From: Flavipsychrobacter stenotrophus
GTDB lineage: Bacteria; Bacteroidota; Bacteroidia; Chitinophagales; Chitinophagaceae
Assembly: GCA_947372365.1 (NCBI GenBank)
Contig: CANBTK010000099.1
Coordinates: 1 to 7,027, forward strand
Direction of reading: 5' to 3'
DNA: 7,027 bases
Of this stretch, positions 1 through 6,613 are shown in pieces. The translations under genes and the position numbers were made by a program. A model generated the notes under the pieces. The model was given only the letters and a program-made list of their open reading frames with translations. It had not been told where the DNA came from and made no database searches. How positions within the stretch are numbered: position 1 is the stretch's first letter; each line of letters begins with the position of its first letter.

Positions 1-229
1 ACAGTTCCATACTGGCACCAACAATGGGCGAAAAATGCACATAAACCATAGCCCCGGCATTCAGCGACACCTTGTGGTAGCCATAGTAGGAATCGCCATC
101 TACCTGCGCAAAATTAAGCCCCGCCATCAAAGCCGCCGTGAAAGGTTTGTGTTCATCGCCATACATATTCTGGGCACTTGCCGTAAAGCAGCAAAAAGTG
201 ATTAGCGGCGAAAGGATCCATTTTTTCAT
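1..229 (-). CDS. outer-membrane beta-barrel (PorT-like) protein, N-terminal fragment
   Basis: The first 76 codons are present; the rest lies beyond the left edge. The protein starts MKKWILSPLITFCCFTASAQ, a typical signal peptide with likely cleavage after SA before Gln20, so it is exported. After a short linker comes an alternating stretch with AGLNFAQVDGDSYYGYHK and then LNAGAMVYVHFSPIVGASME. This is how small Bacteroidota outer-membrane beta-barrel proteins (OMP_b-brl_2 / PorT-like) begin: a first strand, a turn with a DGDS-type motif, then a second strand. An in-frame ATG at 253 would add eight residues (MWPLAAPG), but ATG 229 gives the better signal peptide and leaves about 30 nt of leader behind the promoter box at 267-274. 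The gene diverges from tgt. Family assignment comes from remembered sequence character; the specific function is unknown. Confidence 0.75.
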   Translation of the reverse strand, partial: MKKWILSPLITFCCFTASAQNMYGDEHKPFTAALMAGLNFAQVDGDSYYGYHKVSLNAGAMVYVHFSPIVGASMEL

Positions 230-266
230 ACCGGGCGCAGCCAGCGGCCACATGCTTATATAACTG

Positions 267-274
267 CAAAGGTA
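267..274 (-). promoter_or_regulatory. Bacteroidota -7 box of the barrel gene
   Basis: On the minus strand the bases read TACCTTTG, an exact match to the Bacteroidota TAnnTTTG -7 consensus. It lies 37 nt upstream of the ATG at 229. A convincing -33 TTG element at the right distance was not found. Confidence 0.5.
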
Positions 275-379
275 CTCGGTTTAGTGTATGGGGGCGGTGT
301 AAGCCAGCCGAAAGCGATAATTATCAAATTTTTATATTTTATTTTTGATTTGCCCCCTGTTTCCATGGCTGTTACTGAT

Positions 380-387
380 TAACTTTG
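380..387 (+). promoter_or_regulatory. Bacteroidota -7 box of tgt
   Basis: TAACTTTG matches the TAnnTTTG -7 consensus exactly and ends only 11 nt before the tgt start codon. A weak TGTTT at 358-362 sits where a -33 element could be; a TTTG at 349-352 is too far upstream for the usual spacing. If the box is used, the tgt transcript would have a leader of only a few nucleotides. Confidence 0.5.
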
Positions 388-398
388 CCGCCATATAA

Positions 399-1529
399 AT
401 GGACTTTAAATTAATAGCACACGATAGTGCATCATCATCGCGCGCAGGCGTAATAACTACTGCCCATGGCGAAATAGAAACACCTATTTTCATGCCCGTG
501 GGTACCGTGGGCAGTGTAAAAGCAGTTACGCATGAGCAACTGGTTAAGGAAGTTAAGGCCGAAATAATACTGGGCAATACTTACCACCTGTACCTGCGCC
601 CCGGCACTGACGTGCTGAAGGCTGCGGGCGGGCTGCATAAATTCAGCGGCTGGCCAAGGCCAATCCTCACCGACAGCGGTGGTTACCAGGTTTTTTCGCT
701 GGCAGCCAACAGGAAGATAAAAGAGGAAGGCGTTGTTTTCCAGTCGCATATTGATGGGTCAAGGCACCTTTTCACGCCCGAAAATGTAATGGATACCCAG
801 CGGGCAATAGGCGCAGATATCATCATGGCTTTTGATGAATGCCCCCCCTACCCTTCGGAATATAGCTATGCGCAAAAATCAATGGAATTAACCCATAGGT
901 GGCTGGCGCGCTGCGTGAAACATTTAAGCGATACCGAGCCTCTTTATGGCTACGAGCAAACCCTGTTCCCAATTGTGCAGGGCAGTACCTTCCGCGACCT
1001 CAGGCAGGTTTCGGCTGAATTTATTGCATCCATGGGTTGCGATGGCAACGCCATTGGCGGGCTATCGGTAGGCGAGCCGGAAGAAATGATGTATGAACTG
1101 TGCGCCCTTAGCTGCGAATACCTGCCGCAGGATAAGCCACGCTACCTGATGGGCGTAGGCACGCCATGGAACATACTTGAAAATATTTCGCTGGGCGTAG
1201 ATATGTTCGACTGTGTAATGCCTACCCGCAATGGCCGTAACGGCATGTTGTTTACGACCAATGGCGTTATTAATATACGAAACAAGAAATGGGCAACCGA
1301 TTTCAGCGTCATTGACGATGGCATTGAGTGCTATACCAGCAACTACTACAGCAAGGGCTACCTCAGGCACCTGTTTATAGCCGGCGAGATACTGGCCATG
1401 CAGATAGCCAGCATACATAACCTGGCATTTTACCTGCACCTGGTAAAGCAGGCAAGGGAGCACATAATAGCCGGCGACTATAACGCATGGAAAAATGAAA
1501 TGATACCACGGCTGAAACAAAGGTTGTAG
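399..1529 (+). CDS. tgt: queuine/preQ1 tRNA-ribosyltransferase (TGT)
   Basis: Full-length 376-residue bacterial tRNA-guanine transglycosylase. It exchanges guanine 34 in the anticodon of tRNA Asp, Asn, His and Tyr for preQ1 on the way to queuosine. The TIM-barrel signatures are intact: TDSGGYQVFSL at 91-101 (general acid/base Asp92), AFDECPPY at 144-151 (substrate-binding Asp146 and Cys148), GGLSVGE at 220-226, and DMFDCVMPTRNGRNG at 268-282 with the nucleophile Asp271 and tRNA-contacting Arg277 and Arg280. The usual zinc motif CxCxxC...H is degraded: aligned positions read Ile309, Cys311, Ser314 and His340, so two of the four ligands are gone. From memory, other Bacteroidota Tgt proteins also lack these cysteines. 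The start fits family length; there is no Shine-Dalgarno. The LptF/G-type permease downstream is a familiar neighbour of tgt in Bacteroidota. Confidence 0.97.
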   Translation: MDFKLIAHDSASSSRAGVITTAHGEIETPIFMPVGTVGSVKAVTHEQLVKEVKAEIILGNTYHLYLRPGTDVLKAAGGLHKFSGWPRPILTDSGGYQVFSLAANRKIKEEGVVFQSHIDGSRHLFTPENVMDTQRAIGADIIMAFDECPPYPSEYSYAQKSMELTHRWLARCVKHLSDTEPLYGYEQTLFPIVQGSTFRDLRQVSAEFIASMGCDGNAIGGLSVGEPEEMMYELCALSCEYLPQDKPRYLMGVGTPWNILENISLGVDMFDCVMPTRNGRNGMLFTTNGVINIRNKKWATDFSVIDDGIECYTSNYYSKGYLRHLFIAGEILAMQIASIHNLAFYLHLVKQAREHIIAGDYNAWKNEMIPRLKQRL

Positions 1530-1606
1530 TAGATAGTAGAAAGTAATTAGTAGATAGTAATTAGTAGATAGTATTTAGTAGAAAGTATTTAGTAGAAAGT
1601 AGAAAG
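1527..1606 (+). repeat. heptamer tandem array A, starting on the tgt stop codon
   Basis: Eleven consecutive 7-bp units run from 1527 to 1603, followed by a partial AAG. In order they are TAGTAGA twice, AAGTAAT, TAGTAGA, TAGTAAT, TAGTAGA, TAGTATT, TAGTAGA, AAGTATT, TAGTAGA, AAGTAGA. The first three bases of the first unit are the tgt stop codon TAG. From unit 4 onward the pattern can also be read as a 14-bp repeat made of two related heptamers. No gene is encoded. Confidence 0.9.
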
Positions 1607-1653
1607 CTGGCCTTGCAGACTCTTAATTACTATCTTTACTAGCTCAAAAAATC
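1607..1653. other. spacer between two heptamer arrays, with inverted copy of array A
   Basis: This 47-bp segment separates arrays A and B. Bases 1624-1635 (TAATTACTATCT) are the exact reverse complement of 1552-1563 inside array A, so repeat orientation flips here and a 12-bp stem with a 60-nt loop is possible. TATCTTTA at 1631-1638 is one base off the TAnnTTTG -7 box, with a TTG at 1613-1615 only 15 bp upstream. It is a weak promoter candidate for the permease gene. Confidence 0.5.
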
Positions 1654-1818
<165 letters not shown>

Positions 1819-1831
<13 letters not shown>

Positions 1832-2913
1832 TCGGGATAAAAAAACTAGACTGGTATATTATAAAAAAGTTCCTCAGCACTTTTTTCTTTGCCATTATGG
1901 TATTGGCGGTTATTTCGTGTGTCATTGACTATTCCGAAAAAGTGGATAACATAGTGTCGAAAAAAGCCCCACTGCTTACTGTGCTTAATTACTACAAGAA
2001 TTTTGTACCGCACATTACTGCGCTGCTTTTCCCGCTGTTTATATTTATTGCTACCATCTTTTTTACATCTAAAATTGCCTACAAATCGGAGGTCATCGCT
2101 ATGCTGTCATCCGGCATATCGTTCCAGCGGTTCCTCAGGCCTTACTTTATTGGCGGGGGCTTTTTGTGTATAGTATCGCTGCTGGCTAACCACTGGGTAA
2201 TACCCGTGGCCGATAAGCAGCGCGTGGCTTTTGAGGATAAGTACATTAATGATGCCATGTATATTTACCCTGGCGAAAACGTACACCTCGCCCTGTCAAA
2301 AGGCCTGTACATCTATATACAAAGCTTCAATTTCAACAGCGGCACCGGCAGCCACTTTACCGCCGAAAAAATGCAGGGCACGCACCTTACCGAAAAATTA
2401 ATGGCTGAGCAGATTAACTACGACAGCGTAAAAAAAATATGGCACCTGCATGGTGTGGTTATCCGCACCAACGACACCCTGAAGGAAACTCTTAAAATAA
2501 TACCTGACCTGGATATGCAGTATGCTTTTGTGCCACAGGATATTAATAATAATGAAGCGCAGAAGGAAGGCCTTACAACACCCCAACTGAATAAATACAT
2601 TGCCACCGAAACCCTGAGGGGGCGCAGCGACCTTAGCTCCTTTATGGTGGAGCTGCACCGCCGCAGCGCACAGCCATTTGCAGGGCTTATACTTACCATT
2701 ATAGGCGCTTGCATAGCCAGCAAAAAAATAAGGGGCGGCAGTGGCTTCCACCTGGCGCTGGGTATTGCCATAAGCGCTATCTACATTATGCTCATGCAGC
2801 TATCTACCACCTTTGCCACCAAGGCATCGCTTAACCCCTTTATTGCGGTGTGGATACCCAACGTCATTTTTGCAGGTGTAGCATTGATGCTGTACAGAAG
2901 GCAGGTGAGGTAA
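1819..2913 (+). CDS. LptF/LptG-family permease
   Basis: A 364-residue membrane protein of the YjgP/YjgQ family, the inner-membrane half of the LptB2FG ABC transporter that extracts lipopolysaccharide and passes it to LptC. Three N-terminal membrane segments lie at about 13-37, 64-86 and 108-130, and three C-terminal ones at about 286-304, 310-332 and 340-360. Between them (about 132-280) is the beta-rich periplasmic domain. The conserved cytoplasmic coupling segment EVIAMLSSGISFQRF (91-105), which contacts the LptB ATPase in this family, is clear. LptF and LptG cannot be told apart here, so no symbol is given. ATG 1819 is the only usable start: upstream the frame is open through the repeat array back to TAA at 1624 but has no ATG, GTG or TTG. 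The family core begins near KKLDWYIIKKF (residue 8), so the first seven residues look like an added, repeat-derived leader. No Shine-Dalgarno is present. Confidence 0.92.
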
Positions 2914-2952
2914 ATTATAAATGGTAAATTGTAAATTATAAATGGTTAATGG
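2911..2952 (+). repeat. heptamer tandem array C, starting on the permease stop codon
   Basis: Six 7-bp units: TAAATTA, TAAATGG, TAAATTG, TAAATTA, TAAATGG, TTAATGG, then a decayed GTTGATG. The first unit begins with the permease stop codon TAA, just as array A begins with the tgt stop codon. The array occupies most of the 63-bp gap between the convergent permease and lipoprotein genes; no T-tailed terminator hairpin was seen there. Confidence 0.85.
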
Positions 2953-2976
2953 GTTGATGAAGTTGTTTCGCCATTA

Positions 2977-3339
2977 TTATTTTATACCCATGTCGTAGGA
3001 GTGGGTGGAGGTAACGCTAACCAATACGGTGCTTTTTGAATTCTCGAAAATAGCTTCGCCGCTGGTTATTTTACCAACCTTGAAATACTTGGGGGCAATT
3101 TTTCCAATATCGGTGGCAACTCTTTGCTTTACTTCTTCGCTGGAATCATTATAGCTGGTATTGGTAAAAGTAACCTCTAACTTTGAACCGTTAGTTATAC
3201 CCGTTGATAAACTCACGCCGGGGTACATTGCCTGGACAGCACTACCAAATTCCTGAACCTCCTTTATATCACCAACAGAAACACCACAGGAACCCAACAC
3301 TAAAAGGGAGGCTAACAATAAACGGCGCGCATTTTTCAT
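2977..3339 (-). CDS. small putative lipoprotein of unknown function
   Basis: Encodes 120 residues. The N-terminus MKNARRLLLASLLVLGSCG is a lipoprotein signal: positively charged start, hydrophobic stretch 7-15, and lipobox LGSC with the acylated Cys at position 18. The residues right after Cys (GVSVG) lack the acidic cluster that directs Bacteroidota lipoproteins to the cell surface, so a periplasm-facing location is more likely, although this is inference. The mature part (about 100 residues) alternates charged and beta-prone stretches (SKLEVTFTNTSYND, STVLVSVTSTHSYDMG) and suggests a small alpha/beta fold. I do not recognise the family. ATG 3339 fits the signal peptide and lies 17 nt after a perfect -7 box. 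The gene converges on the permease and diverges from the MFS gene. Confidence 0.8.
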   Translation of the reverse strand: MKNARRLLLASLLVLGSCGVSVGDIKEVQEFGSAVQAMYPGVSLSTGITNGSKLEVTFTNTSYNDSSEEVKQRVATDIGKIAPKYFKVGKITSGEAIFENSKSTVLVSVTSTHSYDMGIK

Positions 3340-3355
3340 ATAGGTTATTTTTACT

Positions 3356-3363
3356 CAAATGTA
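3356..3363 (-). promoter_or_regulatory. Bacteroidota -7 box of the lipoprotein gene
   Basis: Minus-strand TACATTTG matches TAnnTTTG exactly, 17 nt upstream of the ATG at 3339, implying a leader of about 10 nt. The nearest TTG (3376-3378 on the minus strand) is only 12 bp away, which is too close for a standard -33 element. Confidence 0.5.
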
Positions 3364-3435
3364 AAATATGGGCAGCAATATTAAAAGTATTTTATTTCGG
3401 CCTAATTTGCACCTGCCCCGAAGGCGGCTTTACCT

Positions 3436-4605
3436 ATGAAAGTTATTACAAGAACAATATGGCTTTTGTCGCTGGTTAGTTTGTTTACAGATGTAGCCAG
3501 CGAAATGCTGTACCCCATTATGCCCATCTACCTGAAAAGCATCAATTTTTCTATTGTGCTTATTGGTGTTTTAGAAGGGATAGCCGAGGCGACCGCAGGC
3601 CTTAGCAAGGGTTATTTCGGCAAGCTATCTGATAACCAGAGCCTGCGCGTGCCTTTTGTGCGTTGGGGCTACCTGCTGAGTGCCTTGTCCAAGCCTTTGA
3701 TGGCGCTGTTTACTTTCCCGCTATGGATATTTGGTGCGCGCACTATCGACCGCTTTGGCAAGGGCATCCGGACAGGCGCACGCGATGCCATGCTATCGGA
3801 TGAAGCTACCCCCGAAACCAAGGGGCGTGTGTTTGGCTTCCACCGGTCAATGGATACACTGGGTGCCGTAATAGGCCCGCTGTCTGCTTTGGCCTTCCTG
3901 TATTTTTACCCGGGGCAATACAAAACGCTGTTCTTTGTTGCCTTCGTACCGGGCATGCTGGCTATTGCCTTTACCTTCCTGCTCCGGGACAAAAACCCTA
4001 CGCCCAAAGAACATACACTCCCAACCCCGTTTACCGGCTTCCTCAGGTACTGGAATGAAAGCCCCGGCGCCTACAAAAAACTGGTGGCGGGCCTGGTGAT
4101 GTTTACGCTTTTTAATAGCTCCGATGTGTTCCTGCTACTGAAAATAAAGGAAGCCGGGCAAAGCGATACCACCTGCATATTCATATACGTTTGTTACAAC
4201 CTGGTTTATGCTTTGGCATCCTACCCCATAGGCATCCTTGCCGACAGGCTTGGCCTCAAAAAAATCTTTATTGTAGGCCTGGTACTGTTCACCGCTGTCT
4301 ATGCTGGCATGGCAGTAGCCAACAGCCTTTATGCATTCCTGGGGCTATTCTGTATATATGGCATATATGCAGCGGCAACCGAAGGCATTGCCAAGGCTTG
4401 GATATCAAACATTACCAACAAAAAAGACACAGCAACCGCCATAGGCACCTACAGCAGTTTCCAGAGCATAGGGGCCATGGTAGCCAGCAGCCTCGCCGGC
4501 CTGCTGTGGTACAAGTTTGGTGCCGCAGCAACATTTACCGCTACAGCGGTAGTTACCGGGTTGGTAGTGGTTTATTTTATGGGGTTGAAGGGTGAGAGGA
4601 AGTAA
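3436..4605 (+). CDS. MFS transporter, substrate unknown
   Basis: A 389-residue major facilitator superfamily protein, normal length, with about 12 hydrophobic segments between residues 8 and 383. The N-terminal signature SLFTDVASEMLYPIMP (15-30), loop motif FGKLSDN (61-67), RFGKGIRTGARDAML (106-120) and FGFHRSMDTLGAVIGP (133-148) place it in a common bacterial MFS subgroup whose substrates are mostly unassigned. The second half has the matching loop motif GILADRLGLKK (266-276) and ATEGIAKAW (314-322). Efflux of a small compound or metal chelate is possible, but nothing here decides it. The 96-bp divergent spacer to the lipoprotein gene holds TAATTTG at 3403-3409, a -7-like box with one base missing. 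There is no Shine-Dalgarno. Confidence 0.93.
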   Translation: MKVITRTIWLLSLVSLFTDVASEMLYPIMPIYLKSINFSIVLIGVLEGIAEATAGLSKGYFGKLSDNQSLRVPFVRWGYLLSALSKPLMALFTFPLWIFGARTIDRFGKGIRTGARDAMLSDEATPETKGRVFGFHRSMDTLGAVIGPLSALAFLYFYPGQYKTLFFVAFVPGMLAIAFTFLLRDKNPTPKEHTLPTPFTGFLRYWNESPGAYKKLVAGLVMFTLFNSSDVFLLLKIKEAGQSDTTCIFIYVCYNLVYALASYPIGILADRLGLKKIFIVGLVLFTAVYAGMAVANSLYAFLGLFCIYGIYAAATEGIAKAWISNITNKKDTATAIGTYSSFQSIGAMVASSLAGLLWYKFGAAATFTATAVVTGLVVVYFMGLKGERK

Positions 4606-4640
4606 CACTTATACCGGTTGAACATTTAAACTGCACCGTA

Positions 4641-4664
4641 GTCATCCCATCCCTGAAGGGTGAC
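4641..4664 (+). terminator. possible weak hairpin terminator after the MFS gene
   Basis: GTCA(T)CCC pairs with GGGTGAC, giving a 7-bp stem with one bulged T and a 9-nt loop, 36 bp after the MFS stop codon. No T-run follows, so it may equally be part of a dispersed intergenic repeat. Confidence 0.3.
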
Positions 4665-4770
4665 ATGTAACGTAAGCCCGTTTCATTTTTCAGTGCATTT
4701 TTAAAGTCGAATTGGCATTATCAGTAAAAGTAATTCCGTCTGGAAAATGACCCAATAAAAACATAATCTT

Positions 4771-4867
4771 TGCGAACGTAGTGAAGCAATCTCACACGCT
4801 ATATGTGAAATAAAGCCTTATTCTGGATTCATGCGGTTGTGAGATTGCTTCGGCGAAGGGCCTCGCA
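4771..4867. repeat. REP-like palindromic intergenic element
   Basis: GAAGCAATCTCACA (4783-4796) and TGTGAGATTGCTTC (4838-4851) form a perfect 14-bp inverted repeat with a 41-nt loop. Outer TGCGA (4771-4775) and TCGCA (4863-4867) also pair. The core, a GAGATTGCTTCG segment leading to CTCGCAA, resembles palindromic intergenic repeats I recall from many bacterial genomes. Whether other copies exist in this genome cannot be seen from the window. Confidence 0.7.
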
Positions 4868-4894
4868 ACGGCCCGTTAAGGTAAGTGCCTTGCA

Positions 4895-4911
4895 TAAACC
4901 CAGATTTTGCA
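4895..4911 (+). repeat. left terminal inverted repeat of the insertion sequence
   Basis: TAAACCCAGATTTTGCA, the exact reverse complement of 6284-6300. The transposase stop codon begins at the next base. Confidence 0.9.
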
Positions 4912-6246
4912 TTAGGGAGTTGCGGTCAGACTTAATGGCAGTTTAGTTGTTTCAATAAAGGTGAAAAGGCTATCGTACCATTGTCGTCTTTTGAGAGGAA
5001 CAGACATTTTTAAGGTGTGCTCATCTACTGTCTTTTCTATCCAACTTCCTACTGCAAAGCAGTTGAACCTAAGTGTCGAAAGTCTAGGCGTGGGTTGGGT
5101 TTGCAAGGTTAGGTGCCTGAACAAACTCATTAGATTATAGGCTATCATTATGAACCTCATAGCCGTTTCGGTAGCACAAAAATCATCCATGCAAAATCCT
5201 TCGACGCCGAAATCTTCTTTGAGCTCTTTAATCCTGTTTTCTGCATCTCCTCTACGTTTATATTGGCTCCATATCTCGACAGCGGGCAAGGATTGGTTAG
5301 TAACAAAGGCGTGATAGCGGGTATTGTATACTTTGTCATCGGCAATACCCATACTGCTGAACAAGGTTTTTAATTTTTTGCCGGTTGCTCTGGGACGTAT
5401 TTCTTCGCTTTGCTTTATCACCACGATACGCCTGGCCTGCTTCCAGTCTCCTTGCTTATACATTATCTCGCTTATCCACAATCCTTCGCCTATAGCTGTC
5501 CAATTACCAATCCTGTATATCTCGCCTTGCAGGCGTGCATATAGTTTGCACGACATCACATAGGCTATGTTCTTATTTTCTATAAAATCCAATATGGAAC
5601 TTGTGCAGAAACCACTGTCGGCTCTGAATAACCCAACTTTCTTATTCTTTAATATAGAAAATGTTTCTTCAAGAAAATTGATACAGTTGCTGCTACTTCC
5701 TGTATTGCCGCTTCGGTTCCAGCAATTGGCAACCATACGTATGTCATTAACAAAAGCGAACAAAGGGTGATGGCTGTTCCTTCCGGGTTTCTTTGGGTTG
5801 TATCCTTTCTTACTGCCTTCCTGCTCACCATACCTGGTAATAACGCTGCTGTCAACATCGAGAGTGAAGTTGTCAAAGGTCAACTGCTCAAAGAACCAGC
5901 TATATAGCTCAATAAATAAATGATGGTTCATTGATGGCGTGAACTTCTTGAAAAAACGCCCGTATGTAGTACCCGATGCCACCCGTTTCCACCCGAAAAG
6001 TTCTCGTAATACCTCGTCAACTCGAAGAACTGCCGTATGGCTGAAACGGAAACATCCTATCCACACACTTACCCAAAAGCTTTCAATGATGCTCACTGGA
6101 TCAATCGTATTGTTACTCTTGCCCTCGGGCAAACCTAGTTCCAATAGCTTTTTGCTTATGCCCGTTTTATCTATAAGCTTTTTCATCTCCTGCATGCCAC
6201 CCCAAGGTGTTACAGGCTGATCTACATATTGATGGCGAAGACTCAT
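4912..6246 (-). CDS. IS1380-family DDE transposase
   Basis: A 444-residue transposase, full length for the family, which cuts and rejoins the element ends with an RNase H-like DDE active site. The acidic triad is visible: Asp130/Asp132 in TLDVDSSV, Asp210 in FRADSGF, and Glu336. The last sits in an exact YREK signature, Tyr329-x2-Arg332-x3-Glu336-x6-Lys343 (YKRRGDAENRIKELKEDF). The N-terminal part (about 1-120) is the probable DNA-binding region, and a hydrophobic helix AMRFIMIAYNLMSLF (362-376) follows the active site as in relatives. No frameshift or internal stop is present, so the protein could be active. ATG 6246 gives the usual start, SLRHQYVDQPVTPWGGM. The only other gene-like frames inside are shadows. 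Confidence 0.95.
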   Translation of the reverse strand: MSLRHQYVDQPVTPWGGMQEMKKLIDKTGISKKLLELGLPEGKSNNTIDPVSIIESFWVSVWIGCFRFSHTAVLRVDEVLRELFGWKRVASGTTYGRFFKKFTPSMNHHLFIELYSWFFEQLTFDNFTLDVDSSVITRYGEQEGSKKGYNPKKPGRNSHHPLFAFVNDIRMVANCWNRSGNTGSSSNCINFLEETFSILKNKKVGLFRADSGFCTSSILDFIENKNIAYVMSCKLYARLQGEIYRIGNWTAIGEGLWISEIMYKQGDWKQARRIVVIKQSEEIRPRATGKKLKTLFSSMGIADDKVYNTRYHAFVTNQSLPAVEIWSQYKRRGDAENRIKELKEDFGVEGFCMDDFCATETAMRFIMIAYNLMSLFRHLTLQTQPTPRLSTLRFNCFAVGSWIEKTVDEHTLKMSVPLKRRQWYDSLFTFIETTKLPLSLTATP

Positions 6247-6249
6247 ACC

Positions 6250-6282
6250 TAAAAATACGACATACTGTCATATTTTATTCAA
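6250..6282 (-). promoter_or_regulatory. candidate transposase promoter inside the IS end
   Basis: On the minus strand TTG (6280-6282) and TATTTTTA (6250-6257, one base off TAnnTTTG) are 22 bp apart, near the upper limit of usual spacing. The -7 box ends only 3 bp before the ATG, so transcripts would be essentially leaderless. A small palindrome GACA-TAC-TGTC (6259-6269) sits between the boxes and could be an operator. Weak evidence. Confidence 0.3.
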
Positions 6283-6283
6283 C

Positions 6284-6300
6284 TGCAAAATCTGGGTTTA
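6284..6300 (-). repeat. right terminal inverted repeat of the insertion sequence
   Basis: Plus strand TGCAAAATCTGGGTTTA, pairing perfectly over 17 bp with 4895-4911. Confidence 0.9.
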
Positions 6301-6354
6301 AAGACGGCATCAGCAATAGCGAAAACCCAAAAGCAAACGCAGCATAGCTATTCC

Positions 6355-6364
6355 CCTTGGAAGG
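6355..6364 (+). repeat. left copy of 10-bp direct duplication
   Basis: CCTTGGAAGG, repeated exactly at 6604-6613 and immediately outside the inverted repeats of the 239-bp element. Probable target-site duplication. Confidence 0.7.
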
Positions 6365-6603
6365 CTACCGTGTGCCCACATCTTTTTAATGGTACTATTA
6401 TCACGGAATGCGCCGTAGGCGCTAACGCTTTGTAGGGATAAAAATACCCATTATGGCTGTTCCTCCGGAGGAGGTACCCAATTTTGCATGGTATAGGGTA
6501 GCTCCTCCGGAGCATAGAACCTAAAAAAATGTACTGGCTACAAAGCGGTAACCCCTACGGGGCAGTACAAATTATAACAAAATAACTTGTGGGTACACGG
6601 TAG
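6365..6603. mobile_element. MITE-like palindromic element, 239 bp, non-coding
   Basis: The ends CTACCGTGTGCCCACA (6365-6380) and TGTGGGTACACGGTAG (6588-6603) are inverted repeats matching at 15 of 16 bases. They are flanked by the perfect 10-bp direct repeat CCTTGGAAGG. The interior continues as a mirrored series of small hairpins. CGCTTTGTAG (6426-6435) is inverted at 6538-6547. GCGCC-GTA-GGCGC (6410-6422) corresponds to CCCC-TAC-GGGG (6552-6562). CTCCGGAGGAGGTACCC (6463-6479) pairs at 16 of 17 bases with 6496-6512 across a 16-nt central loop. No coding frame is present. Its ends differ from those of the nearby insertion sequence, and a 10-bp duplication does not fit IS1380, so another transposase would have to move it. 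It could alternatively be a mosaic of dispersed palindromic repeats. Confidence 0.65.
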
Positions 6604-6613
6604 CCTTGGAAGG
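6604..6613 (+). repeat. right copy of 10-bp direct duplication
   Basis: CCTTGGAAGG, identical to 6355-6364. Because the motif is itself partly palindromic (CCTTnnAAGG), its outer four bases could also be counted as an extension of the inverted repeats. Confidence 0.7.

Larger units (their letters stand above)
4606..4894. other. intergenic region with palindromic elements, no gene
   Basis: No credible coding frame was seen between the MFS gene and the insertion sequence. Contents are a small hairpin after the MFS gene (4641-4664), an AT-rich unannotated part (about 4675-4770), the REP-like palindrome (4771-4867), and a 5-bp GGGCC/GGCCC stem with a 7-nt loop at 4858-4874 overlapping its right side. 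Confidence 0.7.
4895..6300 (-). mobile_element. IS1380-family insertion sequence, apparently complete
   Basis: A single transposase gene is bracketed by 17-bp perfect terminal inverted repeats, giving an element of about 1.4 kb, normal for the IS1380 family. Exact ends are uncertain by a few bases: the bases outside the CCC/GGG core (left TAAA, right TTTA) are part of the inverted match, and no clean direct duplication was found. The closest is ATAA (4894-4897) against TTAA (6298-6301), three of four bases, if the ends are ACCCAG/CTGGGT. The stop codon directly abuts the left repeat. It lies between the REP-like element and a MITE-like element and interrupts no visible gene. Confidence 0.9.

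Noticed and set aside
435..749. 104-residue minus-strand frame opposite tgt, and similar frames opposite or inside the permease, MFS and transposase genes
   Set aside because: All are shadows of strongly conserved genes, with no signal of their own.
3204..3479. 91-residue plus-strand open frame overlapping the lipoprotein and MFS starts
   Set aside because: It lies opposite a gene with a clear lipobox and promoter box, overlaps the MFS start in another frame, and shows no domain-like features.
4858..4874. GGGCC/GGCCC hairpin as an intrinsic terminator
   Set aside because: Only five base pairs, with no T-tract on either side; more likely part of the REP-like element.
6365..6603. 239-bp element as a MITE mobilised by the adjacent IS1380 transposase
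   Set aside because: The inverted ends share no similarity with the IS ends, and the 10-bp duplication is longer than the 4-5 bp typical of IS1380.
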